Assembly: GCA_041905785.1 (NCBI GenBank) | Contig: JAYRKJ010000020.1 | Coordinates: 1 to 64,000, forward strand | Source: Roseateles_B sp041905785 | GTDB taxonomy: Bacteria > Pseudomonadota > Gammaproteobacteria > Burkholderiales > Burkholderiaceae_C | DNA: 64,000 nt | Direction: 5' to 3' | Part shown: positions 8,683 through 17,062 of the stretch, in pieces | Layout: every line of letters begins with the position of its first letter | Numbering within the stretch: position 1 is the first letter of the stretch | Notes under the pieces: model-generated | The model's input: only the letters and a program-made list of their open reading frames with translations | Told to the model about the DNA's origin: nothing | The model's database searches: none | Program-made: the position numbers and the translations under genes

Positions 8683-8926
8683 GTTCGGCACTCCTTTGTT
8701 AATATATTCTCAGAATCTTAATGATATTTCCCAACCCATGAGCCATGCAAGCCGCGCGTCGGTGGACCAGACGGTCGGCGGCCTGTCGGCACCCGCAGCC
8801 TGCCAGCGCGCCCCATGCGCGGCAGGTCGCCACGAGACGACCGCGCTCGCGCCGGCATGGTCAGCCAGCCCCCGGACAACCCACCTCGCCCCCCCTTGCC
8901 CCTCCCGCCAAAGGATCCCTGCTGCG
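8683..8926. promoter_or_regulatory. Divergent spacer with AT-rich promoter region
   Basis: This 244-base spacer separates the M9 lipoprotein (minus) from the M24 peptidase (plus). Bases 8697-8735 are markedly AT-rich compared with the surroundings and contain a perfect palindrome, ATTCT-c-AGAAT (8706-8716). Minus-strand -10-like TATATT overlaps this area close to the M9 ribosome-binding site. It is a plausible promoter and operator zone. No known operator is recognised, and I see no gene in the remaining bases. Confidence 0.35.
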
Positions 8927-10054
8927 ATGAGCACACCCCTGCAACCCCTGTTCGCCCCACGCCTGGCACGGCTGCGCGCCCACATGGTCGAAACCGGCCT
9001 GGATGCCTGGCTGGTCTTTGCACCCGAGCACCTGCGCTACCTCTTCAACTACAGCGGCGAAGCGGCCTGCGGCCTGATCGATGCGCGCGGCAGTTGGCTG
9101 ATCACGGACTACCGCTTCATCGAGCAGGCCGAGGAAGAGTGCGCACAGCACGCATGGCGCCGCGGGGTAGCCACCGAGCTGATTTGCCGGGACCGCCAGC
9201 GCGAGCGCCTGGGCCAGGTCTTGCGCCGCCTGCTGGCCGACATTGGCGCCAATCGGCTGGGCTATGAGGCTGGCCATGTCAGCGTCGCGCAATGGATGGA
9301 GATCGGCGCAGACCTGTCGGGCCTGTCGCTGCGTCCAGCCACGGACTTTCTCGTGCAGTCCCGCCGCGTCAAGGATGCCTGGGAACAGCAGCAGCTGCGC
9401 CAGGCCGCCGCGCTGGCCGATGCGGCCCTGGAAGCCCTGCGGCCCGACATCCGCCTGGGTCAGACCGAACGCCAGTTGGCGGCCCGGCTGGAGCAGCTGC
9501 TGCAAAGCCTGGGCTCCGAGGGCCTGTCCTTTCCCACCATCCTGGGCTTCGGCGCACGCTCTGCCCTGCCGCACAGCGCCCCCTCAGACCGCCCGCTGCA
9601 ACGCGGTGACCTGATCGTGCTGGATTTCGGTGCCGTGGTGAACGGCTATCGATCGGACATGACGCGCAGCCATGTGGCCGGCACCGCTCTGCCCTGGCAG
9701 CAGCGCATGTACGACACCGTCGCCCGCGCCCAGTTGGCGGCCCTGCACCTGCTGCGCCCCGGCGTCAGCGGACGGACGCTGAACGATGCCGCCAGCGCCG
9801 TGCTGCATTCCAGCGAGTTTGCTGCGCACGCCGGTCCAGGCCTCGGCCACGGCGTGGGGCTCGTCCTGCACGAGCAGCCCTTCATGAACGAGGCCTGCGA
9901 CACCGTGCTGCGGACCGGCGAGATCGTGACCATCGAGCCGGGGCTCTACATCCGCGGCCAAGGCGGTCTGCGCATCGAGGACGATGCCTTGCTGCTGGAC
10001 TCGGGCCATGAGATCCTGAGCCGCGCCCACCGCGACTTCGAACTCCCGCTTTGA
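8927..10054 (+). CDS. M24 metallopeptidase, Xaa-Pro peptidase type
   Basis: A 375-residue pita-bread-fold peptidase with an N-terminal creatinase-like domain (about 1-130) and a C-terminal M24 domain. The dinuclear metal ligands are visible in order: D in VLDFGAVVNGY, D in RSDMTRSHV, H in GHGVGLVLHE, E in TIEPGLY and E in RIEDDALL. It probably cleaves Xaa-Pro dipeptides or N-terminal Xaa-Pro bonds in the cytoplasm. The ATG at 8927 is preceded by AAGGA 11 bases upstream; the open frame further upstream lacks family similarity. The next gene starts 20 bases after its stop (or overlaps it by 4 bases if a TTG is used), so the two are one operon. Confidence 0.9.
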   Translation: MSTPLQPLFAPRLARLRAHMVETGLDAWLVFAPEHLRYLFNYSGEAACGLIDARGSWLITDYRFIEQAEEECAQHAWRRGVATELICRDRQRERLGQVLRRLLADIGANRLGYEAGHVSVAQWMEIGADLSGLSLRPATDFLVQSRRVKDAWEQQQLRQAAALADAALEALRPDIRLGQTERQLAARLEQLLQSLGSEGLSFPTILGFGARSALPHSAPSDRPLQRGDLIVLDFGAVVNGYRSDMTRSHVAGTALPWQQRMYDTVARAQLAALHLLRPGVSGRTLNDAASAVLHSSEFAAHAGPGLGHGVGLVLHEQPFMNEACDTVLRTGEIVTIEPGLYIRGQGGLRIEDDALLLDSGHEILSRAHRDFELPL

Positions 10055-10074
10055 TTGAACAAGGTCCCGCCCCC

Positions 10075-11025
10075 ATGCAAGTCATCCCTGCCGAGCAAGT
10101 CGATGCCGCGCTGAACTTCCCGGATCTGATCGATGCCCTGGCTGCAGGCTTCGCGGCCCCGTTCCAGATGCCGGCCCGGCAGTTGCTGGCCCTGGCTCCC
10201 GACCGGAATGCCGACTGCCTGGGCCTGCTGCCGGCCTGGACGGATCGGCTCATTGCGCTCAAGGCCTTCACCTATCTGCCGGGCAACGCTGCGCAGGGCG
10301 AGCCCGTGTTGCACGCGCAAGTGCTGGTCTTCGACCGCACCGATGGCCGCCCCTTGGCGCAGCTGGAGGGGCGCAGCATCACCCGCTGGCGCACGGCTGC
10401 GGTCTCGGCCCTGGCTTCGCGCCTGCTGTCGCGCCCGGATGCGCGTCGATTGCTGCTGCTGGGCACCGGCGAACTGGCCTGCCCGCTGGTCCAGGCCCAT
10501 CTGGCCGTCCGCACGCTGGACGAGGTGCTGATCTGGGGGCGGCGCCGCGAGCAGGCGGCGGCCCGCGTCCAGGCCTTGCGGGCCATGGACTGCCCGGCAC
10601 GCCTGGCGGTGGCGGAAGACCTGGAGGTTGCACAGCGCACGGCCGACATCATCATCAGCGCCACGGCTTCGGCAGAGCCGCTGGTGTTGGGCGAGCAGTT
10701 GGCGCCCGGCTGCCACGTCGACCTGCTGGGCAACCACCGGGCTGACCAGCGCGAGTGTGACAACGCCCTGGTGCAGCGCGCCCAGGTCTATGTGGACAGT
10801 CGCGCCAACGCCCTGGGTGAAGCCGGCGAGCTGATCATCCCCGCGCAGCAGGGCCTCTTTGACTTGGATCAAGTGCGCGGAGAATTGGCCGATCTGTGCC
10901 GGCTGCCGCAGCGGCCGGCACGCGCGCCCGATGCCGTCACGCTGTTCAAGTCGGTGGGGACGGCGCTGGCCGATCTCCTGTGTGCCCAGTTGGTCTTGAT
11001 CCGCCTGGGCCTGCTCCAGCCCTGA
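10075..11025 (+). CDS. Ornithine cyclodeaminase / mu-crystallin family protein
   Basis: A 316-residue NAD(P)-dependent enzyme of the OCD/mu-crystallin family. It has the substrate-lysine region RLIALKAFTYLPGN, the RSITRWRTAAVSALA block, a Rossmann glycine motif LLLGTGELA and the C-terminal TLFKSVGTALAD. Members include ornithine cyclodeaminase, alanine dehydrogenase and delta1-pyrroline-2-carboxylate (ketimine) reductases, and sequence alone does not separate them. Pairing with a prolidase-type peptidase suggests metabolism of proline, hydroxyproline or a cyclic imino acid (inference). The start is ATG 10075; a TTG at 10051 overlapping the upstream stop is an alternative that adds 8 residues. 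Confidence 0.85.
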   Translation: MQVIPAEQVDAALNFPDLIDALAAGFAAPFQMPARQLLALAPDRNADCLGLLPAWTDRLIALKAFTYLPGNAAQGEPVLHAQVLVFDRTDGRPLAQLEGRSITRWRTAAVSALASRLLSRPDARRLLLLGTGELACPLVQAHLAVRTLDEVLIWGRRREQAAARVQALRAMDCPARLAVAEDLEVAQRTADIIISATASAEPLVLGEQLAPGCHVDLLGNHRADQRECDNALVQRAQVYVDSRANALGEAGELIIPAQQGLFDLDQVRGELADLCRLPQRPARAPDAVTLFKSVGTALADLLCAQLVLIRLGLLQP

Positions 11026-11072
11026 GCCCTGAGCCCATGGCAACGGGCGCTGCGCGACGCCGGCCGCAAGGC

Positions 11073-11102
11073 AAAAAAAAGCCCCAGCCAATGGGCTGGG
11101 GC
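11073..11102 (-). terminator. Strong rho-independent terminator on the minus strand
   Basis: GCCCCAGCC (11081-11089) pairs with GGCTGGGGC (11094-11102) around a 4-base loop. The A8 run at 11073-11080 becomes a T8 tail on the minus strand. On the plus strand no T run follows, so it does not fit as the terminator of the plus-strand cyclodeaminase gene. No minus-strand protein gene ends here; see the candidate RNA. Confidence 0.85.
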
Positions 11103-11240
11103 GGGAAAGCCTTATCGCTGTCATCACGTTAAGGCTCCTGCTCAGGGAGGAAAAGCAGGGAATGACGCCTTGCAGCTATCATTCGGGAACCAGTTTAACA
11201 GAGCCGTCACCGGGCCGTCTCTACGGGTCACTGCGTAGAA
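11073..11240 (-). ncRNA. Candidate structured small RNA upstream of hemB
   Basis: A minus-strand transcript ending at the strong terminator 11073-11102 would come from the spacer between two plus-strand genes. The spacer has no protein gene but is rich in helices: TCTACG/CGTAGA (11220-11225 with 11234-11239), AATGA/TCATT (11161-11165 with 11179-11183), GCCTT/AAGGC (11167-11171 with 11131-11135) enclosing CCTGCT/AGCAGG (11137-11142 with 11154-11159), and AGCCTTA/TAAGGCT (11108-11114 with 11130-11136). The 5' end is uncertain; about 150-190 nt is likely. I considered 6S RNA because of size and an AGCCUUAA stretch, but I cannot confirm it. Confidence 0.42.
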
Positions 11241-11297
11241 CTGCACGTTTTTGGCGGCCCAACAACCAAACCCCTAGATTGAGGGGGTTTGCCCGGA

Positions 11298-12314
11298 GTG
11301 TCCGCCTTGTCCCGCACCCTCAGCGCCCCCTTTCCCGCCGGCCGCCCGCGCCGCCTGCGTCGCGACGCCTTCACCCGCGCCCTGGTCCGTGAGTCCCGCC
11401 TCGACGCCTCTGACCTGATCCTGCCGGTCTTCGTGCACGAAGGCAGTACCCCGCACCCGATCGACTCCATGCCTGGCGTCTCTCGGCTGCCCATCGAGCA
11501 GCTGCTGCGCACGGCCGAGGAGGCGGTGTCGCTGGGCATTCCGGTGATCGCGCTGTTCCCCGCCATCGAGCCGCACCTGAAGGCCCTGGATGGCGCCGAA
11601 GCCTTCAATCCGGACGGCCTGATTCCCCGCGCAGTGCGCGCCCTGAAGTCGCGCTTCCCGGAACTGGGTGTGCTGACCGACGTGGCCCTGGACCCCTACA
11701 CCAGCCACGGCCAGGACGGTCTGCCGGACGAGACCGGCTACCTGATCAACGACGCCACGGTCGAGCTGCTGGTCCGTCAGGCGCTGACCCAGGCCGAGGC
11801 CGGCACCGACATGGTGGGGCCCAGCGACATGATGGACGGCCGCATCGGCGCAATCCGCCAGGCGCTGGAGGCCGCCGGCCACATTCACACCCGCATCATG
11901 GCCTACAGCGTCAAGTACGCCAGCGGTTTCTATGGTCCCTTCCGCGATGCCGTGGGCTCCAAGAGCGCGCTGGGCAAGGCGGACAAGAACACCTACTACG
12001 TCGACCCCGGCAACAGCGACGAGGCCTTGCGCGAGGTGGCCATGGACCTGGCCGAAGGCGCCGACATGGTGATGGTCAAGCCCGGCATGCCGTATCTGGA
12101 CGTGGTGCGCCGCGTGAAGGAGGAATTCCGCGTGCCCACCTTCGCCTACCAGGTCAGCGGCGAGTACGCCATGCTCAAGGCCGCTGCCGCCAATGGCTGG
12201 CTGGCCCACGACGTGGTGATGATGGAGTCGCTGCTGGCCTTCAAGCGCGCCGGTGCCGACGGCATCCTCAGCTACTTTGCGCTGGAAGCAGCGCGCCTCC
12301 TGCGCAAGGCCTGA
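11298..12314 (+). CDS. hemB: Delta-aminolevulinic acid dehydratase (porphobilinogen synthase)
   Basis: Condenses two 5-aminolevulinate molecules to porphobilinogen, the second committed step of haem synthesis; cytoplasmic octamer. Both Schiff-base lysines are visible, in AYSVKYASGFYGPF and MVMVKPGMPYLD. The metal-site segment reads DVALDPYTSHGQDG, without the three cysteines of zinc enzymes, so this is the magnesium/aspartate type found in Pseudomonas. The start is GTG 11298 (protein begins MSALSRTLSAPF), with AGGGGG about 10 bases upstream; a TTG at 11289 is possible. The stop abuts the start of the CorA-like gene. Confidence 0.96.
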   Translation: MSALSRTLSAPFPAGRPRRLRRDAFTRALVRESRLDASDLILPVFVHEGSTPHPIDSMPGVSRLPIEQLLRTAEEAVSLGIPVIALFPAIEPHLKALDGAEAFNPDGLIPRAVRALKSRFPELGVLTDVALDPYTSHGQDGLPDETGYLINDATVELLVRQALTQAEAGTDMVGPSDMMDGRIGAIRQALEAAGHIHTRIMAYSVKYASGFYGPFRDAVGSKSALGKADKNTYYVDPGNSDEALREVAMDLAEGADMVMVKPGMPYLDVVRRVKEEFRVPTFAYQVSGEYAMLKAAAANGWLAHDVVMMESLLAFKRAGADGILSYFALEAARLLRKA

Positions 12315-13409
12315 GTGCGTCTCTTTCTGTTCCGCGGCGAACAGCTCAGCGAGCTGGCGCAGCTTCCCCAGGACCTGCCGGCAGAAGGCTTTCTGTGGCT
12401 GGGCCTGAGCCGCGAGGAGTTCAGCCTGCGCAGCCTGGAACTGCAGCTGGCACTGCAGCGCTGGTGCGGTGCGCCGCTGGTGGACCTGCACGTCTCGGAC
12501 CTGCTCAACGCCCAGCTGCCCTCGCACTTCGACTACACCTCCTGGTACGACCTGATGATCTTCCGCCGCCTGGCCGCCACGGCCGGCATGGAAGTGCCGG
12601 ACGAGGAAACCCCCGTTTCGGCAGCGGCCATCGAGCGCTCCTTGCAGGCCATTGATACCAGCCCGGTGGGTTTTGCCGTCTTTGACCGGGTGCTGCTGAG
12701 CGTGCACCCCGGCGACTGCCAGGTCCGCGACTTCTTCGCGACCCGGCTGGGGCAGTTGCACGAGGGGCGAGACCTGCGCGGCGGCAACCGCCTGCCGACC
12801 AGCCCTGCCGAGCTGATGTTGCGCATGCTCAACCACATGGTCGACAGCTATCTGGACCTGCGCCGCATGCTAACCCGCCAACTGACCGGCCTGCAGCGAC
12901 AGCTTTTTGACCCCCACAGCAACTTCCGCGAATGGCCGGCGCTGCTGACCGCCCGCGACACCCTGCATCGTCTGGAGGATGTCTGCGAAGACCAGCGCAG
13001 CGCCGTGCAGGAATGGCTGGATGCGCTGGCCGAATGGCCGCCCGAAACGGAGCTCAAGGCCGAACGCGAGCGCGAGCTGCTGCGCCTGCGCTCGCGCGAT
13101 GTGCTGGAGCATGTCGAGCGCGTGCTGAGCCATGTGCGCCGCCTGGAAAGCTCGGCCGAGTCCGCCGTGCAGATGCATTTTTCGACCCTGGGCCACCGCA
13201 CCAACAACATCATGCGGACGCTGACGGTGCTGACCGCCATCTTCCTGCCGCTGAACCTGATCACCGGCATCTTCGGCATGAACTTCGACACCCTGCCCCT
13301 GATCCACCGGGCCACCGGCTTCTGGATCGCCGTGGGGGTGATGGGCGGCGTGGGTCTGGGTCTGGGCCTGTTCTTCTGGCGCAAGCGCTACCTGAGCAGC
13401 CAGACCTGA
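12315..13409 (+). CDS. CorA-like divalent cation transporter
   Basis: A 364-residue CorA-family protein with a large cytoplasmic alpha/beta and helical domain (about 1-300) and two C-terminal membrane helices. The signature GMN follows the first helix (LITGIFGMNFDTLPL), and a basic tail WRKRYL ends the protein. It transports magnesium or a related divalent ion across the inner membrane. The EFGMN-type periplasmic loop is short, as usual. It starts with a GTG immediately after the hemB stop, so it is translationally linked to hemB; a magnesium supply for the Mg-type HemB is a tempting but unproven link. Confidence 0.9.
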   Translation: MRLFLFRGEQLSELAQLPQDLPAEGFLWLGLSREEFSLRSLELQLALQRWCGAPLVDLHVSDLLNAQLPSHFDYTSWYDLMIFRRLAATAGMEVPDEETPVSAAAIERSLQAIDTSPVGFAVFDRVLLSVHPGDCQVRDFFATRLGQLHEGRDLRGGNRLPTSPAELMLRMLNHMVDSYLDLRRMLTRQLTGLQRQLFDPHSNFREWPALLTARDTLHRLEDVCEDQRSAVQEWLDALAEWPPETELKAERERELLRLRSRDVLEHVERVLSHVRRLESSAESAVQMHFSTLGHRTNNIMRTLTVLTAIFLPLNLITGIFGMNFDTLPLIHRATGFWIAVGVMGGVGLGLGLFFWRKRYLSSQT

Positions 13410-13422
13410 GCCCCCTGCCGGC

Positions 13423-13866
13423 TCAGCGCTTGTAGGGGTCGGCAAAGCCCAGGGACCGCAGGATCTCGGTCTCGCGGGCCTCCATGCACTCGGCCTCGTC
13501 GTCTTCCTCGTGGTCATAGCCCTGGGCGTGCAGCGTGCCGTGCACCAGCATGTGGGCGTAGTGCGCGACCAGGTCCAGGCCCATCTCGCGGGCTTCGCGC
13601 TCGACCACCTCGGCACAGATCACCAGATCCGCGCCCACCACCGGCTCGTGGCTGTAGTCGAAAGTCAGCACATTGGTGGCGTAGTCCTTGCCGCGGAACT
13701 CCTTGTTGAGCCGTTGACCTTCCTGCGCGTCGACGATGCGCACGGCGATCTCGCCCGGCAGCTCCAGCGCCGCGCGGATCCAGCGCTGCACCTTGTGGCG
13801 CGGCAGCTGCGCGCGATGGCGGGGATCGGCGAACTGCAAAGACAAGCTCAATGCGGGACGACTCAT
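13423..13866 (-). CDS. ybeY: Endoribonuclease YbeY
   Basis: Single-strand endoribonuclease for 16S rRNA 3' maturation and 70S quality control; cytoplasmic zinc enzyme. The 147-residue protein carries the zinc motif H-G-x-L-H-x-x-G-Y-D-H (HGTLHAQGYDH, H109, H113, H119) and the conserved LNKEFRGKDYATNVLTF. The start ATG at 13866 overlaps the phoH stop by 4 bases, the normal phoH-ybeY operon order. It is convergent with the CorA-like gene, 13 bases away. Confidence 0.96.
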   Translation of the reverse strand: MSRPALSLSLQFADPRHRAQLPRHKVQRWIRAALELPGEIAVRIVDAQEGQRLNKEFRGKDYATNVLTFDYSHEPVVGADLVICAEVVEREAREMGLDLVAHYAHMLVHGTLHAQGYDHEEDDEAECMEARETEILRSLGFADPYKR

Positions 13867-14894
13867 GCCAGGCCTCCGCGCGCGGCTGCGCCTGCCTGCT
13901 TCTTCTGCTCTGCCTTGGTCCTGGCCTCATAGGCGTCGACGATGCGAGCCACCAGGGGGTGGCGCACCACGTCGGCCGAGGTGAAGTGCGTCATCGCGAT
14001 GCCACGCACCTTCTTCAGCACGCGCTCGGCATCGATCAGGCCGCTGAGCGCGCCCTTGGGCAGGTCGATCTGGCTGGTGTCGCCGGTCACCACGCATTTG
14101 CTGCCGAAGCCGATGCGGGTGAGGAACATCTTCATCTGCTCCGGCGTGGTGTTCTGCGCCTCGTCCAGGATCACGAAGGCGTGGTTGAGCGTGCGGCCCC
14201 GCATGAAGGCCAGCGGCGCGATCTCCAGCTGCCCCTTCTCGAAGGCTTTGCTGACGCGGTCGAAGCCCATCAGGTCGTACAGCGCGTCATATAGCGGACG
14301 CAGGTAGGGGTCCACCTTCTGCGTCAGGTCACCAGGCAGGAAACCCAGACGCTCGCCGGCCTCCACGGCGGGCCGCGTCAGGATGATGCGCTGCACCTGC
14401 GAGCGCTCGAGCGCATCCACCGCACAGGCCACTGCCAAGAAGGTCTTGCCGGTGCCCGCGGGCCCGAGGCCGAAGGTGATGTCGTGGTTCAGGATGTTGC
14501 GCAGATAGCCATGCTGGTTGGGCGTGCGTCCGGCCAGGTCGGCGCGCCGGGTGCGCAGCACCACGCCCTGCGAGTCCGGCAGCACGTCGGCGGCCTCTGC
14601 GCGGCGCGGCTTGCGAGCCCCCAAGGCTTCGGCCAGCTGCTGCGTGGCCTCCAGCAGGGCCAGCTGCAGGCTCTCAGGCGGAATCGGCTTGCGGGCATTG
14701 TCATAGAGGCTTTGCAGCAGCTGCAGGCTGTGCTCGGCCGCGGCCTTGTGGCCTTCGATGCGGAACGCCTCGCCGCGACGCGTGATGCGCACGTCCATGG
14801 CGGATTCAATCTGGCGCAGATGATCGTCCAGCCCCCCGCACAGATGGGAGAGACGTTTGTTGTCGGCAGGGGTAAAAACGTGGCGCAGTATCAA
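13863..14894 (-). CDS. PhoH-family ATPase
   Basis: A 343-residue P-loop protein of the PhoH/YbeZ type. It has an N-terminal KH-like region (about 30-95), Walker A GPAGTGKT, Walker B VILDEAQN and the sensor-like VVTGDTSQIDLPKG. PhoH2/YbeZ proteins partner with YbeY in RNA metabolism, and ybeY follows directly with a 4-base overlap. Translation starts at TTG 14894 with AAAGG 7 bases upstream, and the protein begins MILRHVFTPADN. In many Burkholderiales miaB precedes phoH, but here a divergent histidine kinase gene does. Confidence 0.94.
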   Translation of the reverse strand: MILRHVFTPADNKRLSHLCGGLDDHLRQIESAMDVRITRRGEAFRIEGHKAAAEHSLQLLQSLYDNARKPIPPESLQLALLEATQQLAEALGARKPRRAEAADVLPDSQGVVLRTRRADLAGRTPNQHGYLRNILNHDITFGLGPAGTGKTFLAVACAVDALERSQVQRIILTRPAVEAGERLGFLPGDLTQKVDPYLRPLYDALYDLMGFDRVSKAFEKGQLEIAPLAFMRGRTLNHAFVILDEAQNTTPEQMKMFLTRIGFGSKCVVTGDTSQIDLPKGALSGLIDAERVLKKVRGIAMTHFTSADVVRHPLVARIVDAYEARTKAEQKKQAGAAARGGLA

Positions 14895-15049
14895 GGCGGG
14901 ACCTTTGTCGCGGTCGGAATCAGGCGGCTATTGTCGCCGGGCTCCCGCCGCAGCGGCGGTCACCTGGCCGTCGTGCAAGAGCCGCCGCCTGCACGGCAAA
15001 GCTTCGGCAAAATCGGCCCGGCCAAGCCCCGGCGCGACCCACCCCATCC

Positions 15050-16951
15050 ATGAGCATTCAATCCCTTCTGCTGCGGCTCTCCGTCTTGCCGGGTGCCGCC
15101 CTGCTGATTCTGTGCGCCGGCTTGCTGCCCGGCCTCGCGCAGGCCCAGCCCCAGCATCTGGTTCTTCAGCAGGCCCTGGTGGCCGTTGGCTCGGAGCCCC
15201 AGTTTCCCGAGCAGGCCGCGCTGTCCCTGCAGGCCCTGCCGCATGACTGGCACCTCAGCCGCAAGGAAGCACCCTCCCAGTTTGCGCGCCAGCCGCTGTG
15301 GTACCGGCTGGCCTTCGATGCCCCTGCAGCGGCAAGCCCCGCCCCGCTGGCCGCCTACATTGCGCAGGCCTGCAGCAATGTGCGGGTGCGCTTCAATGGC
15401 ATCAGCCTGCTGGCGCAGGGCCGCATGGATGAGCCCGTCAGCGACCACTGCTATGAACCCCTGCTGGTGCCGCTGCCCGGCGAGCTGATGCGCCTTCAGG
15501 GCAATCTGCTGGACATCCAGCTCGCAGGCTACAGCCGCCAGGAGCTCAGCTCCAGCCAGCGCAGCGCCCGCCTGAGCGTGGTCGAGATCGGCCCGCTCGA
15601 GGAACTCGCCCGGCGGCACGCGCGCGCCAGCCTCTGGCGCCAGGACCTCCCCAAGGCGCTGAACGCCATGCTGGTGATGATGGCGCTCACGACCGGCGTG
15701 CTGGCCATCCTCTACCGTCGCGAGCGGCATCTGCTGTTCCTCTCCGGCCTGATGCTGGCCTGGGTGCTGCTGTCCACGCGGCTGTGGATAGGCAGCCTGG
15801 TGCTGCCGCGCCACTGGCTGGAGATCGCCCTGTCCAGCTGCCTGCCCCTCATCACCTTGTTTGCGCTGCAGTTCCTGCTGCGCGAGATGGGCTGGCGCAA
15901 TGCCAAGCTCAGCGCCCTGCTGCTGGCGCAATGCGCGCTGGTGCCGCTGAGCCTGGCCGTCGCGGGGCCGCTGCAGCACTTCCTCGTGGCCAGCATCTGG
16001 ACGACGCTGCTGGCGGTGGAACTGGTGGCAGGCATGGCCTTGCACCTGTGGCTGCGCTGGCAAGCCGTGCAGGCGCGCCCGCTGGACAACACCGTGCAGC
16101 GCCGCGACTTCGCCGTGGTCGGCTCCCTGCTCATCCTGGCGATCGCCGCGGTGCTGCTGGAACTGCTGCTGTCGCAGCTTCAGTTGCCGCTCTGGCTCCC
16201 GCTCACGCCGCTGGCCGTACCCCTCCTGCTGATGGGTCTGGGCCTGCATGCCACGGTCAGCGTGGCCCGAGCACGCAAGGTGGCCGAACACAAGCATGTG
16301 CAGCTGGAGCAGCGCATGTCGGAGAAGCTGGCCGAGATCGAACGCAGCTACGCCCAGATGGCCGAGCAAAAGCTGGAGCAGGTCACCGAGCGCGAGCGCA
16401 AGCGCATTGCCGCGGACCTGCATGACGACCTGGGGGCCAAGCTCCTCACCATCGTGCATACCAGCGAGTCCGACCGCATCTCCACCCTGGCACGCGAGGC
16501 GTTGGAGGAAATGCGCCTTTCGGTGCGCGGCCTCACCGGCAAGCCCGTGCACCTGCTGGACGCCCTGGGCGATTGGCGTGCCGAGCTGGTCTCGCGCCTG
16601 GGCCAGGCCAATATCAATGCCGAATGGAAATCCCCTGCCGAGGACGTGGAGCACACGCTGCCGGCGCGCGCCTATGTGCAGACCACGCGCATCCTGCGTG
16701 AAGCGGTGAGCAACATCATCAAGCACAGCGGCGCCACGCACTGCACCGTCAGCTGCAATGTGCAGGGCGGCGATTTCCAGGTGGTCATCCAGGACAATGG
16801 CCAGGGCATCCCCTTGGAGCTGGACGGTCGCCTGGACAAGGGTCACGGCATGGCCAGCATGAAGGCCCGCGCCAAGCAGATGCAGGGGCAGTGCCTGGTC
16901 GAGTCCGGGGCCGGCCTGGGCACCATCATCCGGCTGACGATACCTCTCTGA
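15050..16951 (+). CDS. NarL-type sensor histidine kinase with periplasmic and multi-helix membrane domains
   Basis: A 633-residue kinase. Order: signal peptide or first helix (about 1-33), periplasmic region (about 35-190), seven or so membrane helices (about 205-405), coiled-coil linker (about 405-450), dimerisation box with H458 in RKRIAADLHDDLGAK (HisKA_3), then HATPase with REAVSNIIKHS, DNGQGIP and GHGMASM. The layout resembles the 7TMR-DISM sensor family, whose periplasmic domain is thought to bind carbohydrate or small ligands. The HATPase N box is intact. The cognate regulator is the LuxR-type gene 111 bases downstream. The signal is unknown. Confidence 0.88.
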   Translation: MSIQSLLLRLSVLPGAALLILCAGLLPGLAQAQPQHLVLQQALVAVGSEPQFPEQAALSLQALPHDWHLSRKEAPSQFARQPLWYRLAFDAPAAASPAPLAAYIAQACSNVRVRFNGISLLAQGRMDEPVSDHCYEPLLVPLPGELMRLQGNLLDIQLAGYSRQELSSSQRSARLSVVEIGPLEELARRHARASLWRQDLPKALNAMLVMMALTTGVLAILYRRERHLLFLSGLMLAWVLLSTRLWIGSLVLPRHWLEIALSSCLPLITLFALQFLLREMGWRNAKLSALLLAQCALVPLSLAVAGPLQHFLVASIWTTLLAVELVAGMALHLWLRWQAVQARPLDNTVQRRDFAVVGSLLILAIAAVLLELLLSQLQLPLWLPLTPLAVPLLLMGLGLHATVSVARARKVAEHKHVQLEQRMSEKLAEIERSYAQMAEQKLEQVTERERKRIAADLHDDLGAKLLTIVHTSESDRISTLAREALEEMRLSVRGLTGKPVHLLDALGDWRAELVSRLGQANINAEWKSPAEDVEHTLPARAYVQTTRILREAVSNIIKHSGATHCTVSCNVQGGDFQVVIQDNGQGIPLELDGRLDKGHGMASMKARAKQMQGQCLVESGAGLGTIIRLTIPL

Positions 16952-17062
16952 TCGGTCTCTCAAGCGCCGGCGGGGGCTGGCATCGGCGCGCCAAAAGGCA
17001 TACTGTTGGCAGATCGTCAGGCCCAGGGCTCCCTCGGAGCCCGCAAACACCAAGACAACACC

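Noticed and set aside
11073..11260. Firm identification of the hemB-upstream RNA as 6S or SRP RNA
   Set aside because: SRP core motif absent; 6S closing stem and central bubble could not be established by eye, so it is listed only as an unassigned candidate.
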